Source of the DNA: an uncultured Bacteroidota bacterium
GTDB lineage: Bacteria > Bacteroidota > Bacteroidia > Bacteroidales > F082
Assembly (NCBI GenBank): GCA_903957365.1
Contig: CAJBPB010000179.1
Location: forward strand, 1 to 64,000
DNA: 64,000 nt
Reading direction: 5' to 3'
Shown here: positions 1-9,105 of the stretch, in pieces
Numbering within the stretch: position 1 is the first letter of the stretch
Layout of the letters: each line of letters begins with the position of its first letter
The notes under the pieces: model-generated
The model's input: only the letters and a program-made list of their open reading frames with translations
The model's database searches: none
Told to the model about the DNA's origin: nothing
Translations under genes and position numbers: made by a program

Positions 1-680
1 CTGTCGAGGCATGCGCAGAGCCAAAAAGCGGAGTTTACTTTTGGTAAATGAGCATTTTGGCTCAAGCATAACGATGAGAGGGGACTTTATAGACAGACAC
101 TAATTAGAAACATCTAACTCTGCGTAACTTTGCCTATTACTTTGCGGATCTCCACTCGGTTAAAAAACATAGAATAGAAGATTGGTAAGTTATTTTATTC
201 AGGCTATATCAAAATGACTGCGACATTATTTGAATCAATTTCTTTGTTAACCATATAAATTGATCTGAAAGTAAAAATACTGAATGAAAGGTTATTAAAC
301 TTTAGATAGTTTTATTGGAAACTGAATAAAAAGGACTGCTAATCAATATATTATCCATTGGTCCATTGCTTTCAGTTCCTGTTTTTGTTTTCCCTTCAAG
401 TACTTAGCTTACCCAAAATCCTCTTTTTCCACGTAATTTGGAATTATTATAAATTACATTCCGTCAGAAGAATAATAATTAGTCGGATTAGCAGTTTATT
501 TCTCTTGTAACCCACTGTTTACAGTGGTTTCAGCGTTTTTTCACGAAAATTTCTAAACATATGAGCTGTAGTTCATCCTTATGAACTTCCAGTTCGAACA
601 ACTTGAAGTGTATTTTTGATTGAATTATCGTTTTTTTGTACTTTGTAATAACTGGAAAAAGGATCCTTCATTCATTAAAT
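1..680. other. Left-edge non-coding region
   Basis: No convincing gene lies here. Bases 18-26 and 55-63 form a 9-bp perfect inverted repeat (GAGCCAAAA/TTTTGGCTC). A short reading frame open to the window edge ends near base 104, so the first hundred bases may be the tail of a gene or of an interspersed element whose body lies outside the window. At about 117-146 there are three loose copies of a CT(C/T)TGCG-like unit. The rest is AT-rich with no recognisable signal until the promoter before the first gene. Confidence 0.5.
615..645 (+). promoter_or_regulatory. Probable promoter of the multihaem electron-transfer operon
   Basis: A TTTG at 615-618 is followed after 20 bases by TACTTTG at 639-645. 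This resembles the Bacteroidota sigma-70 pattern TTTG/TAnnTTTG, but the -7 box is one base short of consensus. It sits 35 bases before the ATG at 681, which leaves a short leader and supports that start. Confidence 0.5.
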
Positions 681-1550
681 ATGTCAAAAGCAGCACACTT
701 CGTTTACATCGCCCTGATGTCGGTCATTGTTTTATTCTCACTTGCAGCGCTTGTTTATTATGGCAATTCATATTATCAGACAGGTATTGAGGAGCGGTTT
801 TTTCATGAAAGTCACACAACACTGAAGCCAAGCGGAGCAATCGGCCACGGATTAGGCATTGTTGGCACCATATTCATGATAATCGGAGTATTTTTTTATA
901 TGGCCCGGAAGAGAATCAGAATGTTCTCGCGTATCGGCGTCTTAAAATACTGGCTCGAATTTCACATTTTCCTGTGCACATTAGGTCCGGTGATGGTTTT
1001 GTTTCATACAGCCTTTAAGTTTGGCGGAATAGTATCGATCAGTTTCTGGAGTATGGTGGCGGTTTTTTTGAGTGGTGTTATCGGGCGGTTCATTTATATT
1101 CAGATTCCACGATCCATTGAAGGCCGCGAACTGAGTTTAAATGAAATCAGGGATATGAAAACTGATTTGCGGTCTTTACTTCCTTCAATGATTACCATTA
1201 GTGAAGAAGACTTTCAATACATCGAGAATGCCACCAAAAGAAAAATTGAGAGTAAATCAGGAACGGTTGTGTCCAGGTTTTTCAAAAAGAACAGAGAAGA
1301 AAACCGGATGTTAAGACAAGTCAAAGCTATTTTGGTGAAAAACAAACTGACCAGACAACAACGCAATGACCTGATGAAAATGGTTCAGAACGAAATTTCA
1401 TTGAATCACCGCATTGACCGCTTGCAACTCATGCAGAATTTATTCAAATACTGGCATGTCGCGCATCTGCCTTTTGCACTTATCATGCTTATTATCATGA
1501 TCATACATGTTGCTGTAACAATAACTTTTGGATTTAAATGGATTTTCTGA
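681..1550 (+). CDS. Di-haem b-type membrane cytochrome, five predicted helices (289 aa)
   Basis: Likely the inner-membrane haem b subunit of the electron-transfer chain encoded by the following genes. Five hydrophobic segments are seen at about 8-28, 55-75, 92-112, 118-140 and 262-285. Helix 3 has His95 and His109, and the last helix has His262 and His276. Each pair is spaced 14 residues, as in bis-His di-haem cytochromes b; His56 in helix 2 and His259 are further candidates. A basic, helical loop of about 120 residues (145-258) separates helices 4 and 5 and should be cytoplasmic. I chose ATG 681 over an upstream TTG because it follows a promoter-like element. The stop at 1550 is one base before the next ATG, so the two genes are surely co-transcribed. 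I cannot name a precise family; a ferric-reductase-like or quinol-linked role is also possible. Confidence 0.75.
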   Translation: MSKAAHFVYIALMSVIVLFSLAALVYYGNSYYQTGIEERFFHESHTTLKPSGAIGHGLGIVGTIFMIIGVFFYMARKRIRMFSRIGVLKYWLEFHIFLCTLGPVMVLFHTAFKFGGIVSISFWSMVAVFLSGVIGRFIYIQIPRSIEGRELSLNEIRDMKTDLRSLLPSMITISEEDFQYIENATKRKIESKSGTVVSRFFKKNREENRMLRQVKAILVKNKLTRQQRNDLMKMVQNEISLNHRIDRLQLMQNLFKYWHVAHLPFALIMLIIMIIHVAVTITFGFKWIF

Positions 1551-1551
1551 T

Positions 1552-2886
1552 ATGGAACTAGTCGTTGAACAAATATTGGTTTATGCCATCGTGATTCTAC
1601 TAATAGTGGTTGTAGTATTTATTTACCTTAGGAAACAAAAACGGGAATCGAATATCGTGGATGCGAAAATTGTACAGGCCAAACTGGATGGTTTGTATGA
1701 ACCCGTTTCATTACATCCGGTTATAGATATCAACCATTGTATTAAAAGTGGTGCCTGTATTGTGGCTTGTCCTGAGAAAGACATTCTGGGAATCAGGAAC
1801 GGTAAAGCAACCACTATCAATGCTTCACATTGTATCGGCCATGGCGCATGTTTTCACGCTTGTCCTACAGAAGCGATCACCCTTTGCATTGGTACCGAAA
1901 AACGTGGTGTTGATTTGCCACATGTGAGTCAGACTTTTGAAACCAATGTTCCGGGCGTTTATATTGCAGGTGAACTTGGCGGCATGGGATTGATTAAAAA
2001 TGCAGTGGTGCAGGGACAGCAGGCAGTTGAGAATATTGTTAAGGTTTTCAAAAAGAATCATATAGCCGATTTCGATCTCATTATTATCGGAGCAGGTCCG
2101 GCAGGAATTTCTGCGTCTCTCACAGCAAAAAAGAATGGTTTGAAATTTCTTACGCTGGAGCAGGACACATTGGGTGGAACTGTTTTTACCTTTCCCCGTT
2201 CAAAAATTGTAATGACTTCTGCCATGGACCTGCCATTATTTGGTAAGGTTAAACTCCTTGAAACCAGCAAAACAGAGTTGCTTGATTTGTGGATCAATGT
2301 TCTGGCTAAAAATGAAATCAGTATCAAAGAAAACTCGAAGGTCGAAGCCATTCAAAGCGAAAATGGTATATTTAAAGTAACCACCCTCAACAATGAGCAT
2401 TTTACCTCGAAGCATATACTTTTGACGATCGGACGAAGGGGAACACCACGTAAACTTGGCGCACCTGGCGAATCCCTTGAAAAAGTGGCGTATAGGTTAC
2501 TGGAGCCTGAAGATATCAAAGGAAAGAAAATTCTCGTGGTTGGCGGAGGCGATTCAGCCGTTGAAAGCGCTTTATTGCTCGCTGATCAAAATGTTGTCAC
2601 ACTTTCTTACAGGAGTGAATTGTTCAACAGGTTAAAAGTAAAGAATAACCAGAAAATTACTGAAGCCATCGCCAATGGATTGATTGATATGCAGTTTAAT
2701 ACCACTGTTGGACTCATCGAGAAAAATAGCGTAACTTTAGTACATGGTATCACAGCGGAACGACAGACCATTGCGAATGATCTTGTCTTTATTTTTGCCG
2801 GTGGTGAATTACCGACACAGTTTTTACAGAAAATTGGAATACAGATAACCAAGAAATTTGGTGACGCTTTATTAAAACATAATTAA
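1552..2886 (+). CDS. Membrane-anchored Fe-S/FAD NAD(P)H oxidoreductase (444 aa)
   Basis: Probable cytoplasmic electron-input subunit. An N-terminal helix (about 5-26) followed by Arg/Lys places the rest in the cytoplasm. Residues 57-112 form a ferredoxin-like domain with two clusters, C63/C69/C73-Pro and C94/C100/C104-Pro. In both, the usual second Cys of CxxCxxCxxxCP is replaced (Ser66, His97). A segment with VPGVYIAGELGG (about 133-144) resembles the C-terminal FAD contact of thioredoxin-reductase-fold enzymes. It is followed by a TrxR-like module with the FAD loop GAGPAG (180-185) and the NAD(P)H loop GGGDSAVE (331-338). No CxxC redox disulphide is seen in that module, so it is not a true thioredoxin reductase. 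The start is the ATG one base after the cytochrome b stop, and the next gene begins 11 bases downstream. Inference: NAD(P)H to FAD to Fe-S to haem b. Confidence 0.8.
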   Translation: MELVVEQILVYAIVILLIVVVVFIYLRKQKRESNIVDAKIVQAKLDGLYEPVSLHPVIDINHCIKSGACIVACPEKDILGIRNGKATTINASHCIGHGACFHACPTEAITLCIGTEKRGVDLPHVSQTFETNVPGVYIAGELGGMGLIKNAVVQGQQAVENIVKVFKKNHIADFDLIIIGAGPAGISASLTAKKNGLKFLTLEQDTLGGTVFTFPRSKIVMTSAMDLPLFGKVKLLETSKTELLDLWINVLAKNEISIKENSKVEAIQSENGIFKVTTLNNEHFTSKHILLTIGRRGTPRKLGAPGESLEKVAYRLLEPEDIKGKKILVVGGGDSAVESALLLADQNVVTLSYRSELFNRLKVKNNQKITEAIANGLIDMQFNTTVGLIEKNSVTLVHGITAERQTIANDLVFIFAGGELPTQFLQKIGIQITKKFGDALLKHN

Positions 2887-2897
2887 TCCGGACAATA

Positions 2898-4499
2898 ATG
2901 AAAAAGCGGTTTGCATTGTATGTTGTATTGCTGGTTCTATTTAATCTACTGAATAACAGTAGTAATGCACAAATTTCTCCCGGTGATTTGTGCGAACCAC
3001 ATGCGCATCTGGAAGGGATGACCAATTGTACGCTATGTCATATACTGGGTGACAAAGTGTCGAATGATAAATGTCTGGATTGCCACAAGGAGCTCAAAAG
3101 CCGTATTGACCAGAACAAAGGGTATCATGTGTCAACCGAGATTAAAGGTAAAGAATGTGTAAGTTGCCACAATGATCACCATGGACGTAAATTCGAAGTG
3201 ATTCGTTTTCAGACTGAAAAATTTGATCATAAACTTACCGGTTACACCCTCGAAGGCGCCCATGCCAAAAAGGAATGTAAAGATTGCCACAAGTCTGAAT
3301 TCATCACCGATGCGGATGTTAAGAAACTCAAGTTCGATTCCTATCTTGGATTATCCACCGAATGTCTGGGCTGTCATGAAGATTACCACCAGAAAACCTT
3401 GTCTTCATCTTGTTTGAATTGCCATGATTATGAGGCTTTTAAACCGGCACCTAAGTTTGATCACAACAAAGCGAAATTCAAACTCGTGGGCAAACACACC
3501 GAAGTTGTTTGTTTGGATTGTCACAAAAAAGAACAGAAAGCCGGGAAAGATTACCAGATTTTTGCTGGAATGGAATTTAAAAACTGTACCGCATGCCACG
3601 AGGATGTGCATGACAATAAATTCGGACAGGATTGTCGCAAATGCCATTCAGAAGAATCCTTTCATACCATCAAGGGGATGAAGGATTTCGATCACAGCAA
3701 AACGAATTTTAAACTCGAAGGAAAACACAATACCGTTTCCTGTACTTTGTGTCATAAAACCAACCTGACCGATCCTGTAAAACATGAGCGTTGCATCGAT
3801 TGTCATACCGATTATCATGAAAAGCAGTTTGTAAAAGATGGTATTTCACCTGATTGTATTGAATGTCATTCGGTGAATGGTTTTGCGGGTTCATCCTTTA
3901 CAATCGAGAAACATGCCCTCAGTAAGTTTCCATTACAAGGCGCCCATCTGGCAACACCTTGTTTCGTTTGTCATAAAAAACAGGAAAGGTGGAGTTTCAG
4001 ACAGATTGGAAATCAATGTGTTGACTGTCATGAAAACATTCATAAGACATTTATTGACGAGAAATATTACCCGGAATCAGATTGCAAAACGTGTCACAGT
4101 GAAAACTTTTGGCGTGAAGTAACTTTTGATCATAATCTGACGCCATATCCGCTTGAAGGCGCTCACAAGGATCAGGGTTGTCGTGAATGTCACTTTAAGG
4201 TTGGTGCCGATGGCGAAGTACATCAGCAGTTTACAGGATTATCACAGCAATGCTCCAATTGTCACAAAGATTCGCACCGCAATCAGTTTGAGAAAAATGG
4301 TGTTACAGATTGCAAAGCCTGCCATGAAAAGATAAGCTGGGATGTTACTCAGTTTGATCACAATAAAACCAGTTTTAAACTTGAGGGAAAACATGCTGAG
4401 GTGGCATGTAAAGAATGCCATAAAGAGTCGCTGGAACCAGATTCAAAGTTTGTACTTTACAAAATAAACGAATTCAAATGCGAAGACTGTCATCATTAA
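2898..4499 (+). CDS. Periplasmic 20-haem c-type cytochrome (533 aa)
   Basis: A secreted multihaem cytochrome with a signal peptide ending around residue 24 (a hydrophobic run, then SNA-Q). I count 20 CxxCH haem c sites spread over the whole mature chain, about one per 25 residues. The last sits at the extreme C-terminus (CEDCHH). A recurring pattern FDH, about 10 residues, G(K/A)H, 4-5 residues, CxxCH appears at least six times. The extra His residues are natural distal ligands, suggesting bis-His haems of the class III/c7 type. No lipobox and no sorting domain are seen, so a soluble periplasmic shuttle between the inner-membrane module and the outer membrane is the best guess. The following gene starts inside its last codons (22-base overlap). 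Confidence 0.9.
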   Translation: MKKRFALYVVLLVLFNLLNNSSNAQISPGDLCEPHAHLEGMTNCTLCHILGDKVSNDKCLDCHKELKSRIDQNKGYHVSTEIKGKECVSCHNDHHGRKFEVIRFQTEKFDHKLTGYTLEGAHAKKECKDCHKSEFITDADVKKLKFDSYLGLSTECLGCHEDYHQKTLSSSCLNCHDYEAFKPAPKFDHNKAKFKLVGKHTEVVCLDCHKKEQKAGKDYQIFAGMEFKNCTACHEDVHDNKFGQDCRKCHSEESFHTIKGMKDFDHSKTNFKLEGKHNTVSCTLCHKTNLTDPVKHERCIDCHTDYHEKQFVKDGISPDCIECHSVNGFAGSSFTIEKHALSKFPLQGAHLATPCFVCHKKQERWSFRQIGNQCVDCHENIHKTFIDEKYYPESDCKTCHSENFWREVTFDHNLTPYPLEGAHKDQGCRECHFKVGADGEVHQQFTGLSQQCSNCHKDSHRNQFEKNGVTDCKACHEKISWDVTQFDHNKTSFKLEGKHAEVACKECHKESLEPDSKFVLYKINEFKCEDCHH

Positions 4500-7400
4500 T
4501 TATCTTATTGACCTTGTCGGTAAGTTTATTTGCCCAGTCGCCTCATGGAGACGAATTGAAGATCAGTTGTGCGGATTGCCACAACCCGGATGGTTGGAAA
4601 ATGGTGGAAGGAAGATACACCTTCACCCACAGTTCAACTGATTTCCCACTGGTTGGCCAGCATCAGACGGTCAATTGTAAAGCTTGTCACACTGATCTGG
4701 TATTCTCAAAAGCCGAATCAGATTGTATTTCCTGTCACAAAGATGTGCATGAGCAAACAGTGGGTAATGAATGTTCAAGATGTCATACACCGCAATCGTG
4801 GTTGGTTTCAAATACTACCCAATTACACGAACAAAGTCGTTTCCCGTTGCTTGGCGCTCACGCTACTGCTGATTGTTTTCAATGTCATGAATCAGCATCC
4901 CTGCTTCGTTTTGATCCACTTGGAATCGATTGTTACGATTGTCATCAGACTGATTATCAGGAAGCAAAAGAACCTGACCATGTGGCTGGTAACTTTTCAA
5001 CGGACTGTGCCGAATGTCATGCGATGAATGCCTTTGAATGGAAAGGAGCCGGGATAAGCCATCTTTTCTTCCCGCTCACACAAGGTCATGAAATAAGTGA
5101 TTGCTTTGCCTGCCATGTTCAGGGACAGGATTACAATAGTATTTCGCAGGAATGTGTAAGTTGCCATCAATCTGATTATAACGCTGCGACAAATCCAAAT
5201 CACCAGACATCAGGTTTCTCAACCGATTGTGCTCAATGTCATACGACCAGTCCGGGCTGGAAACCAGCCAAAATGACTGACCATGATGGGCAGTATTTCC
5301 CGATTTATTCTGGCAAACACGAAGGTGAATGGGACAATTGCTATGATTGTCATACAACCTCAGGTAATTATGGATTGTTTAGTTGCATCGATTGCCACGA
5401 ACACAACCAATCGGATATGAACAGCGAACACGATGATGTCGGGGGATATTCATGGAACAGCAATGCTTGTTTTGAATGTCATCCGCAAGGTGATGGAGAA
5501 GGAAGTTTTAATCATAGTCAATCGAATTTTCCATTGTCAGGCGCACATCTTACAACTGATTGTTCAGAATGCCATGCTGCCGGTTACACCGGAACAACTA
5601 CAGCATGCGGCGATTGCCATTTAGCCGATTTTAATGCGGCGACCAATCCAAATCACTCCGAGCTAGGTCTGGCGAATAACTGCGAAAGCTGCCACGATGC
5701 AACTCCGGGCTGGTCGCCTGCTACGATGGAGAATCACAATGAATTTTATTTACTTGATGGGGCACATCTTGATATAGCCTCTGATTGTATATCCTGTCAC
5801 GATGGAAACTATACCAACTCGCCCAATACCTGTTTTGGCTGTCACGATGATAATTTCAATCAGACAACCAATCCGAATCACCAGGAAATAGGAATTGCCA
5901 CCGAATGTGAGGATTGTCATACAACGATCCCCGACTGGAAACCAGCAACATTCCCGACGCACAATGATTATTATGTACTCAATGGAGCACACAATACCAT
6001 AGCTACCGACTGTTTTACCTGTCATGAGGGAAATTATATCAATACACCTAATTTGTGTTTTGGTTGCCATGCTGCTGATTATGACCAGACATCAAATCCG
6101 CCTCACGCCGCAGCACAGTTCTCAACTGAATGTGAAACCTGCCATTCAGAAACGGCCTGGTCACCTTCCACCTTTGACCATGATGCGCAATATTTTCCGA
6201 TTTACAGCGGAAGTCATGCCGGTGAATGGACAGCATGTACCGAATGCCATACTACATCAGGCAATTATACTGTTTTCAGCTGTATTGATTGTCACGATCA
6301 CAATCAGGTTGATACTGACAATGAGCACAATGGTGTAAGTGGTTATACCTACAACAGCAATGCATGTTTTGAATGTCATCCAACAGGTGATGGAGAAGGT
6401 TTTAATCATAATCTTTCAGATTTCCCATTGACAGGAGCTCATCTCACTGTGGAATGTATTGCTTGTCATGAGAATGGGTTTAGTGGAACAACAACGGTTT
6501 GTTCAGAATGCCATACCTCTGATTATAATCAGGCAACAAATCCGAACCATATACAAGCCTCAATTCCAACTACCTGCGAAACATGTCATACCACAGAACC
6601 TGGCTGGGCTCCAGCTTCTTTCCCCATTCATAATGATGTTTATCCGCTGACGGGTGCGCATGCTACTGTTCAGAATGACTGTTTCACTTGTCATGAAGGT
6701 AATTATACAAATACTCCGGATGCCTGTTCAGGTTGTCATACTGATGAGTATAATCAATCCGTCAATCCAAACCATTTACAGGCCGGGATTCCGACAAGCT
6801 GTGAAACCTGCCACACGACTGTGCCTGGCTGGGCGCCTGCCACCTTCCCGATCCATAATGATTATTATGCTCTGAATGGTGCACATACAACAGTAGATTG
6901 TTTTACATGTCATGAAGGAAGTTATACAAACACACCTAATTTGTGTTTTGGTTGCCATGCGGATGATTATAACCAGACTACCAATCCGAATCATATTGCC
7001 GCGCAGTTCCCGACCACATGTGAATCATGTCATACGGAAACAGCCTGGGAGCCAGCAACTTTTGACCATGATGGACAATATTTCCCGATATATAGTGGAA
7101 GTCATGCTGGTGAATGGACCAATTGTAATGAATGTCATACAACTCCTGGTAATTTCGCTGAATTCAATTGTATCATTTGTCACACACAAACTGAAACAAA
7201 TGATGAGCATCAGGGTGTGAGTGGTTATGCATGGAACAGTGAAGCCTGTTTTGCCTGTCATCCTAACGGTGAAGGAGACGGATTTAATCATAGTCTGACC
7301 GATTTCCCGCTTACAGGAGCGCATCTGGCTGTGGCTTGTATCGAGTGTCACGAAAATGGCTACACAGGTACAACAACAGTTTGCTCTGAATGTCATACTG

Positions 7401-9094
7401 CTGACTATAACCAGAGTACAAATCCAAATCACCTGCAGAATAATATCCCGACAACCTGCGAAACATGTCACACAACCGCGCCTGGCTGGGCACCGGCCAC
7501 TTTCCCGATTCACAATGAATATTATGAACTGACAGGGGCACACCAGACCATTTCAGCGGATTGTTTTGCCTGTCATGAAGGTAATTACACGAATACCCCA
7601 AATGCCTGTGCCGGATGTCATACAGATGATTATAATGCCACATTAAATCCGAACCACGCAGCAATCAATATCCCGACAGATTGTGAATTGTGTCATACTA
7701 CCTTGCCTGATTGGGCGCCGGCTACATTCCCGATTCACAACGATTATTACGTTTTGGCAGGTGCACACGCTGCAATAGCAGCCAATTGTGCAGAATGCCA
7801 TAATGGGGATTATAATAACACACCTAACAGTTGTTATGGATGTCATCAGGATGATTATGACCAGACAACAGATCCAAATCATGCTGTTGCCCAATTCCCG
7901 ACAACCTGTGAAGATTGCCATACTGAAACAGCCTGGACACCCTCTACATTTGACCACGACGGGCAATATTTTCCGATCTATTCAGGGTCACATCAGGGTG
8001 AGTGGACCAGTTGTGCCGAGTGTCATACAAATCCAAGTGACTATACTGAGTTTAATTGTATTATCTGTCACACCCAGCCTGATATGAATGATGAACATCA
8101 GGGTGTGAGTGGTTATACCTGGAACAGTGATGCTTGTTTTGCCTGTCATCCAAATGGGGAAGGTGATGGATTTAATCATAATACTTCTAATTTCCCGTTA
8201 ACCGGAGCTCATATAACCGTCGCCTGTATCGAATGTCACGAGAATGGTTATGCAGGAACCTCGATGGTTTGTTCCGATTGCCATACTGATGATTATAACC
8301 AAAGTACAAATCCGAATCACCAGCAGGCTGGTATTCCAAATACATGTGAAACCTGTCATACAACGGCTGCGGGCTGGGCACCGGCAACTTTCCCGATTCA
8401 CAATGATTACTATGCCTTAACAGGAGCCCATCAGACCATCTCAGCGGAATGTTTTGCCTGTCATGAAGGAGATTATAACGACACACCAAATACGTGTGTT
8501 GGTTGCCATACCACAGATTATAACCAGGCCACAAATCCAAATCACCTGACTCTTAATATCCCTACAGATTGTGAAATGTGTCATACAACCAATCCAACCT
8601 GGGAGCCGGCTACCTTCCCGATACACAGTAACTATTATGTGTTGTCGGGTGCCCATGTTTCAGTGAATTGTGATGAGTGTCATGGAGGAAACTATAACAA
8701 TAATACCCCGACTGATTGTTTTGGCTGTCATCAGGATGATTATAACCAGACCAGTGATCCGGATCATGAATTGGCTCAGTTCCCGACAACTTGTGAAGAT
8801 TGTCATACCCAGACAGCCTGGGAGCCTTCGACTTTCGATCATGACGGGCAGTATTTCCCAATATATTCAGGTGAACATAACGGAGAATGGAATACTTGCG
8901 CGGATTGTCACACAACGCCAACAAACTATGCCATCTTCTCATGCATCACCTGTCATGAACACCGGCAATCAGAAATGGATTCGGAACATCAGGGTGTTTC
9001 AGGTTACAGCTATAACAGCAATGCGTGTTATACTTGTCATCCTGACGGAAGCAGTGATAAAGGATTTCAACAAATAATTAAAAGAGAAAACTAA
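4478..9094 (+). CDS. Giant 61-haem c-type cytochrome (1538 aa)
   Basis: I count 61 CxxCH motifs in 1538 residues, and essentially every Cys belongs to one. A signal peptide (residues 1-20, ending LFAQ, then SPHG) supports the ATG at 4478 although it overlaps the previous gene by 22 bases. The layout is regular. Haems 1-12 form an N-terminal module (to about residue 330). Four repeats of 12 haems then begin at Cys331, 630, 924 and 1220 (periods 299, 294, 296 and 297 residues), and haem 61 is at Cys1517. Each repeat runs from CHPxGxGEGFNH through GAH, PNH and PIHND segments to FDHDGQYFPIYSGxH and SCIxCH. Interspersed His residues could ligate every haem. The tail ends in REN with no T9SS domain, lipobox or membrane helix. 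An outer-surface or barrel-spanning wire is inferred from the adjoining barrel gene. Confidence 0.92.
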   Translation: MRRLSSLIILLTLSVSLFAQSPHGDELKISCADCHNPDGWKMVEGRYTFTHSSTDFPLVGQHQTVNCKACHTDLVFSKAESDCISCHKDVHEQTVGNECSRCHTPQSWLVSNTTQLHEQSRFPLLGAHATADCFQCHESASLLRFDPLGIDCYDCHQTDYQEAKEPDHVAGNFSTDCAECHAMNAFEWKGAGISHLFFPLTQGHEISDCFACHVQGQDYNSISQECVSCHQSDYNAATNPNHQTSGFSTDCAQCHTTSPGWKPAKMTDHDGQYFPIYSGKHEGEWDNCYDCHTTSGNYGLFSCIDCHEHNQSDMNSEHDDVGGYSWNSNACFECHPQGDGEGSFNHSQSNFPLSGAHLTTDCSECHAAGYTGTTTACGDCHLADFNAATNPNHSELGLANNCESCHDATPGWSPATMENHNEFYLLDGAHLDIASDCISCHDGNYTNSPNTCFGCHDDNFNQTTNPNHQEIGIATECEDCHTTIPDWKPATFPTHNDYYVLNGAHNTIATDCFTCHEGNYINTPNLCFGCHAADYDQTSNPPHAAAQFSTECETCHSETAWSPSTFDHDAQYFPIYSGSHAGEWTACTECHTTSGNYTVFSCIDCHDHNQVDTDNEHNGVSGYTYNSNACFECHPTGDGEGFNHNLSDFPLTGAHLTVECIACHENGFSGTTTVCSECHTSDYNQATNPNHIQASIPTTCETCHTTEPGWAPASFPIHNDVYPLTGAHATVQNDCFTCHEGNYTNTPDACSGCHTDEYNQSVNPNHLQAGIPTSCETCHTTVPGWAPATFPIHNDYYALNGAHTTVDCFTCHEGSYTNTPNLCFGCHADDYNQTTNPNHIAAQFPTTCESCHTETAWEPATFDHDGQYFPIYSGSHAGEWTNCNECHTTPGNFAEFNCIICHTQTETNDEHQGVSGYAWNSEACFACHPNGEGDGFNHSLTDFPLTGAHLAVACIECHENGYTGTTTVCSECHTADYNQSTNPNHLQNNIPTTCETCHTTAPGWAPATFPIHNEYYELTGAHQTISADCFACHEGNYTNTPNACAGCHTDDYNATLNPNHAAINIPTDCELCHTTLPDWAPATFPIHNDYYVLAGAHAAIAANCAECHNGDYNNTPNSCYGCHQDDYDQTTDPNHAVAQFPTTCEDCHTETAWTPSTFDHDGQYFPIYSGSHQGEWTSCAECHTNPSDYTEFNCIICHTQPDMNDEHQGVSGYTWNSDACFACHPNGEGDGFNHNTSNFPLTGAHITVACIECHENGYAGTSMVCSDCHTDDYNQSTNPNHQQAGIPNTCETCHTTAAGWAPATFPIHNDYYALTGAHQTISAECFACHEGDYNDTPNTCVGCHTTDYNQATNPNHLTLNIPTDCEMCHTTNPTWEPATFPIHSNYYVLSGAHVSVNCDECHGGNYNNNTPTDCFGCHQDDYNQTSDPDHELAQFPTTCEDCHTQTAWEPSTFDHDGQYFPIYSGEHNGEWNTCADCHTTPTNYAIFSCITCHEHRQSEMDSEHQGVSGYSYNSNACYTCHPDGSSDKGFQQIIKREN

Positions 9095-9105
9095 AACCAA
9101 AAATC

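Noticed and set aside
125-144. TAACTTTG and TTACTTTG boxes resembling promoters
   Set aside because: They are more than 500 bases from the first gene and lie within a loose CTTTGCG-type repeat, so they are probably chance matches.
1528-1551. TTG start at 1528 for the oxidoreductase
   Set aside because: It would overlap the cytochrome b gene. The ATG at 1552, one base after that stop, gives a normal membrane anchor and a tight operon junction.
7025-7543. Long antisense open frames across the cytochrome repeats (up to 172 codons)
   Set aside because: They arise because the repeated CxxCH-coding DNA is free of stops on the other strand. They repeat with the same period as the sense gene and show no independent protein features.
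5468-9028. CRISPR-like or satellite array suggested by the regular spacing of similar DNA
   Set aside because: The repeats are coding, about 890 bases long and all in frame within one gene. They explain themselves as 12-haem protein modules.
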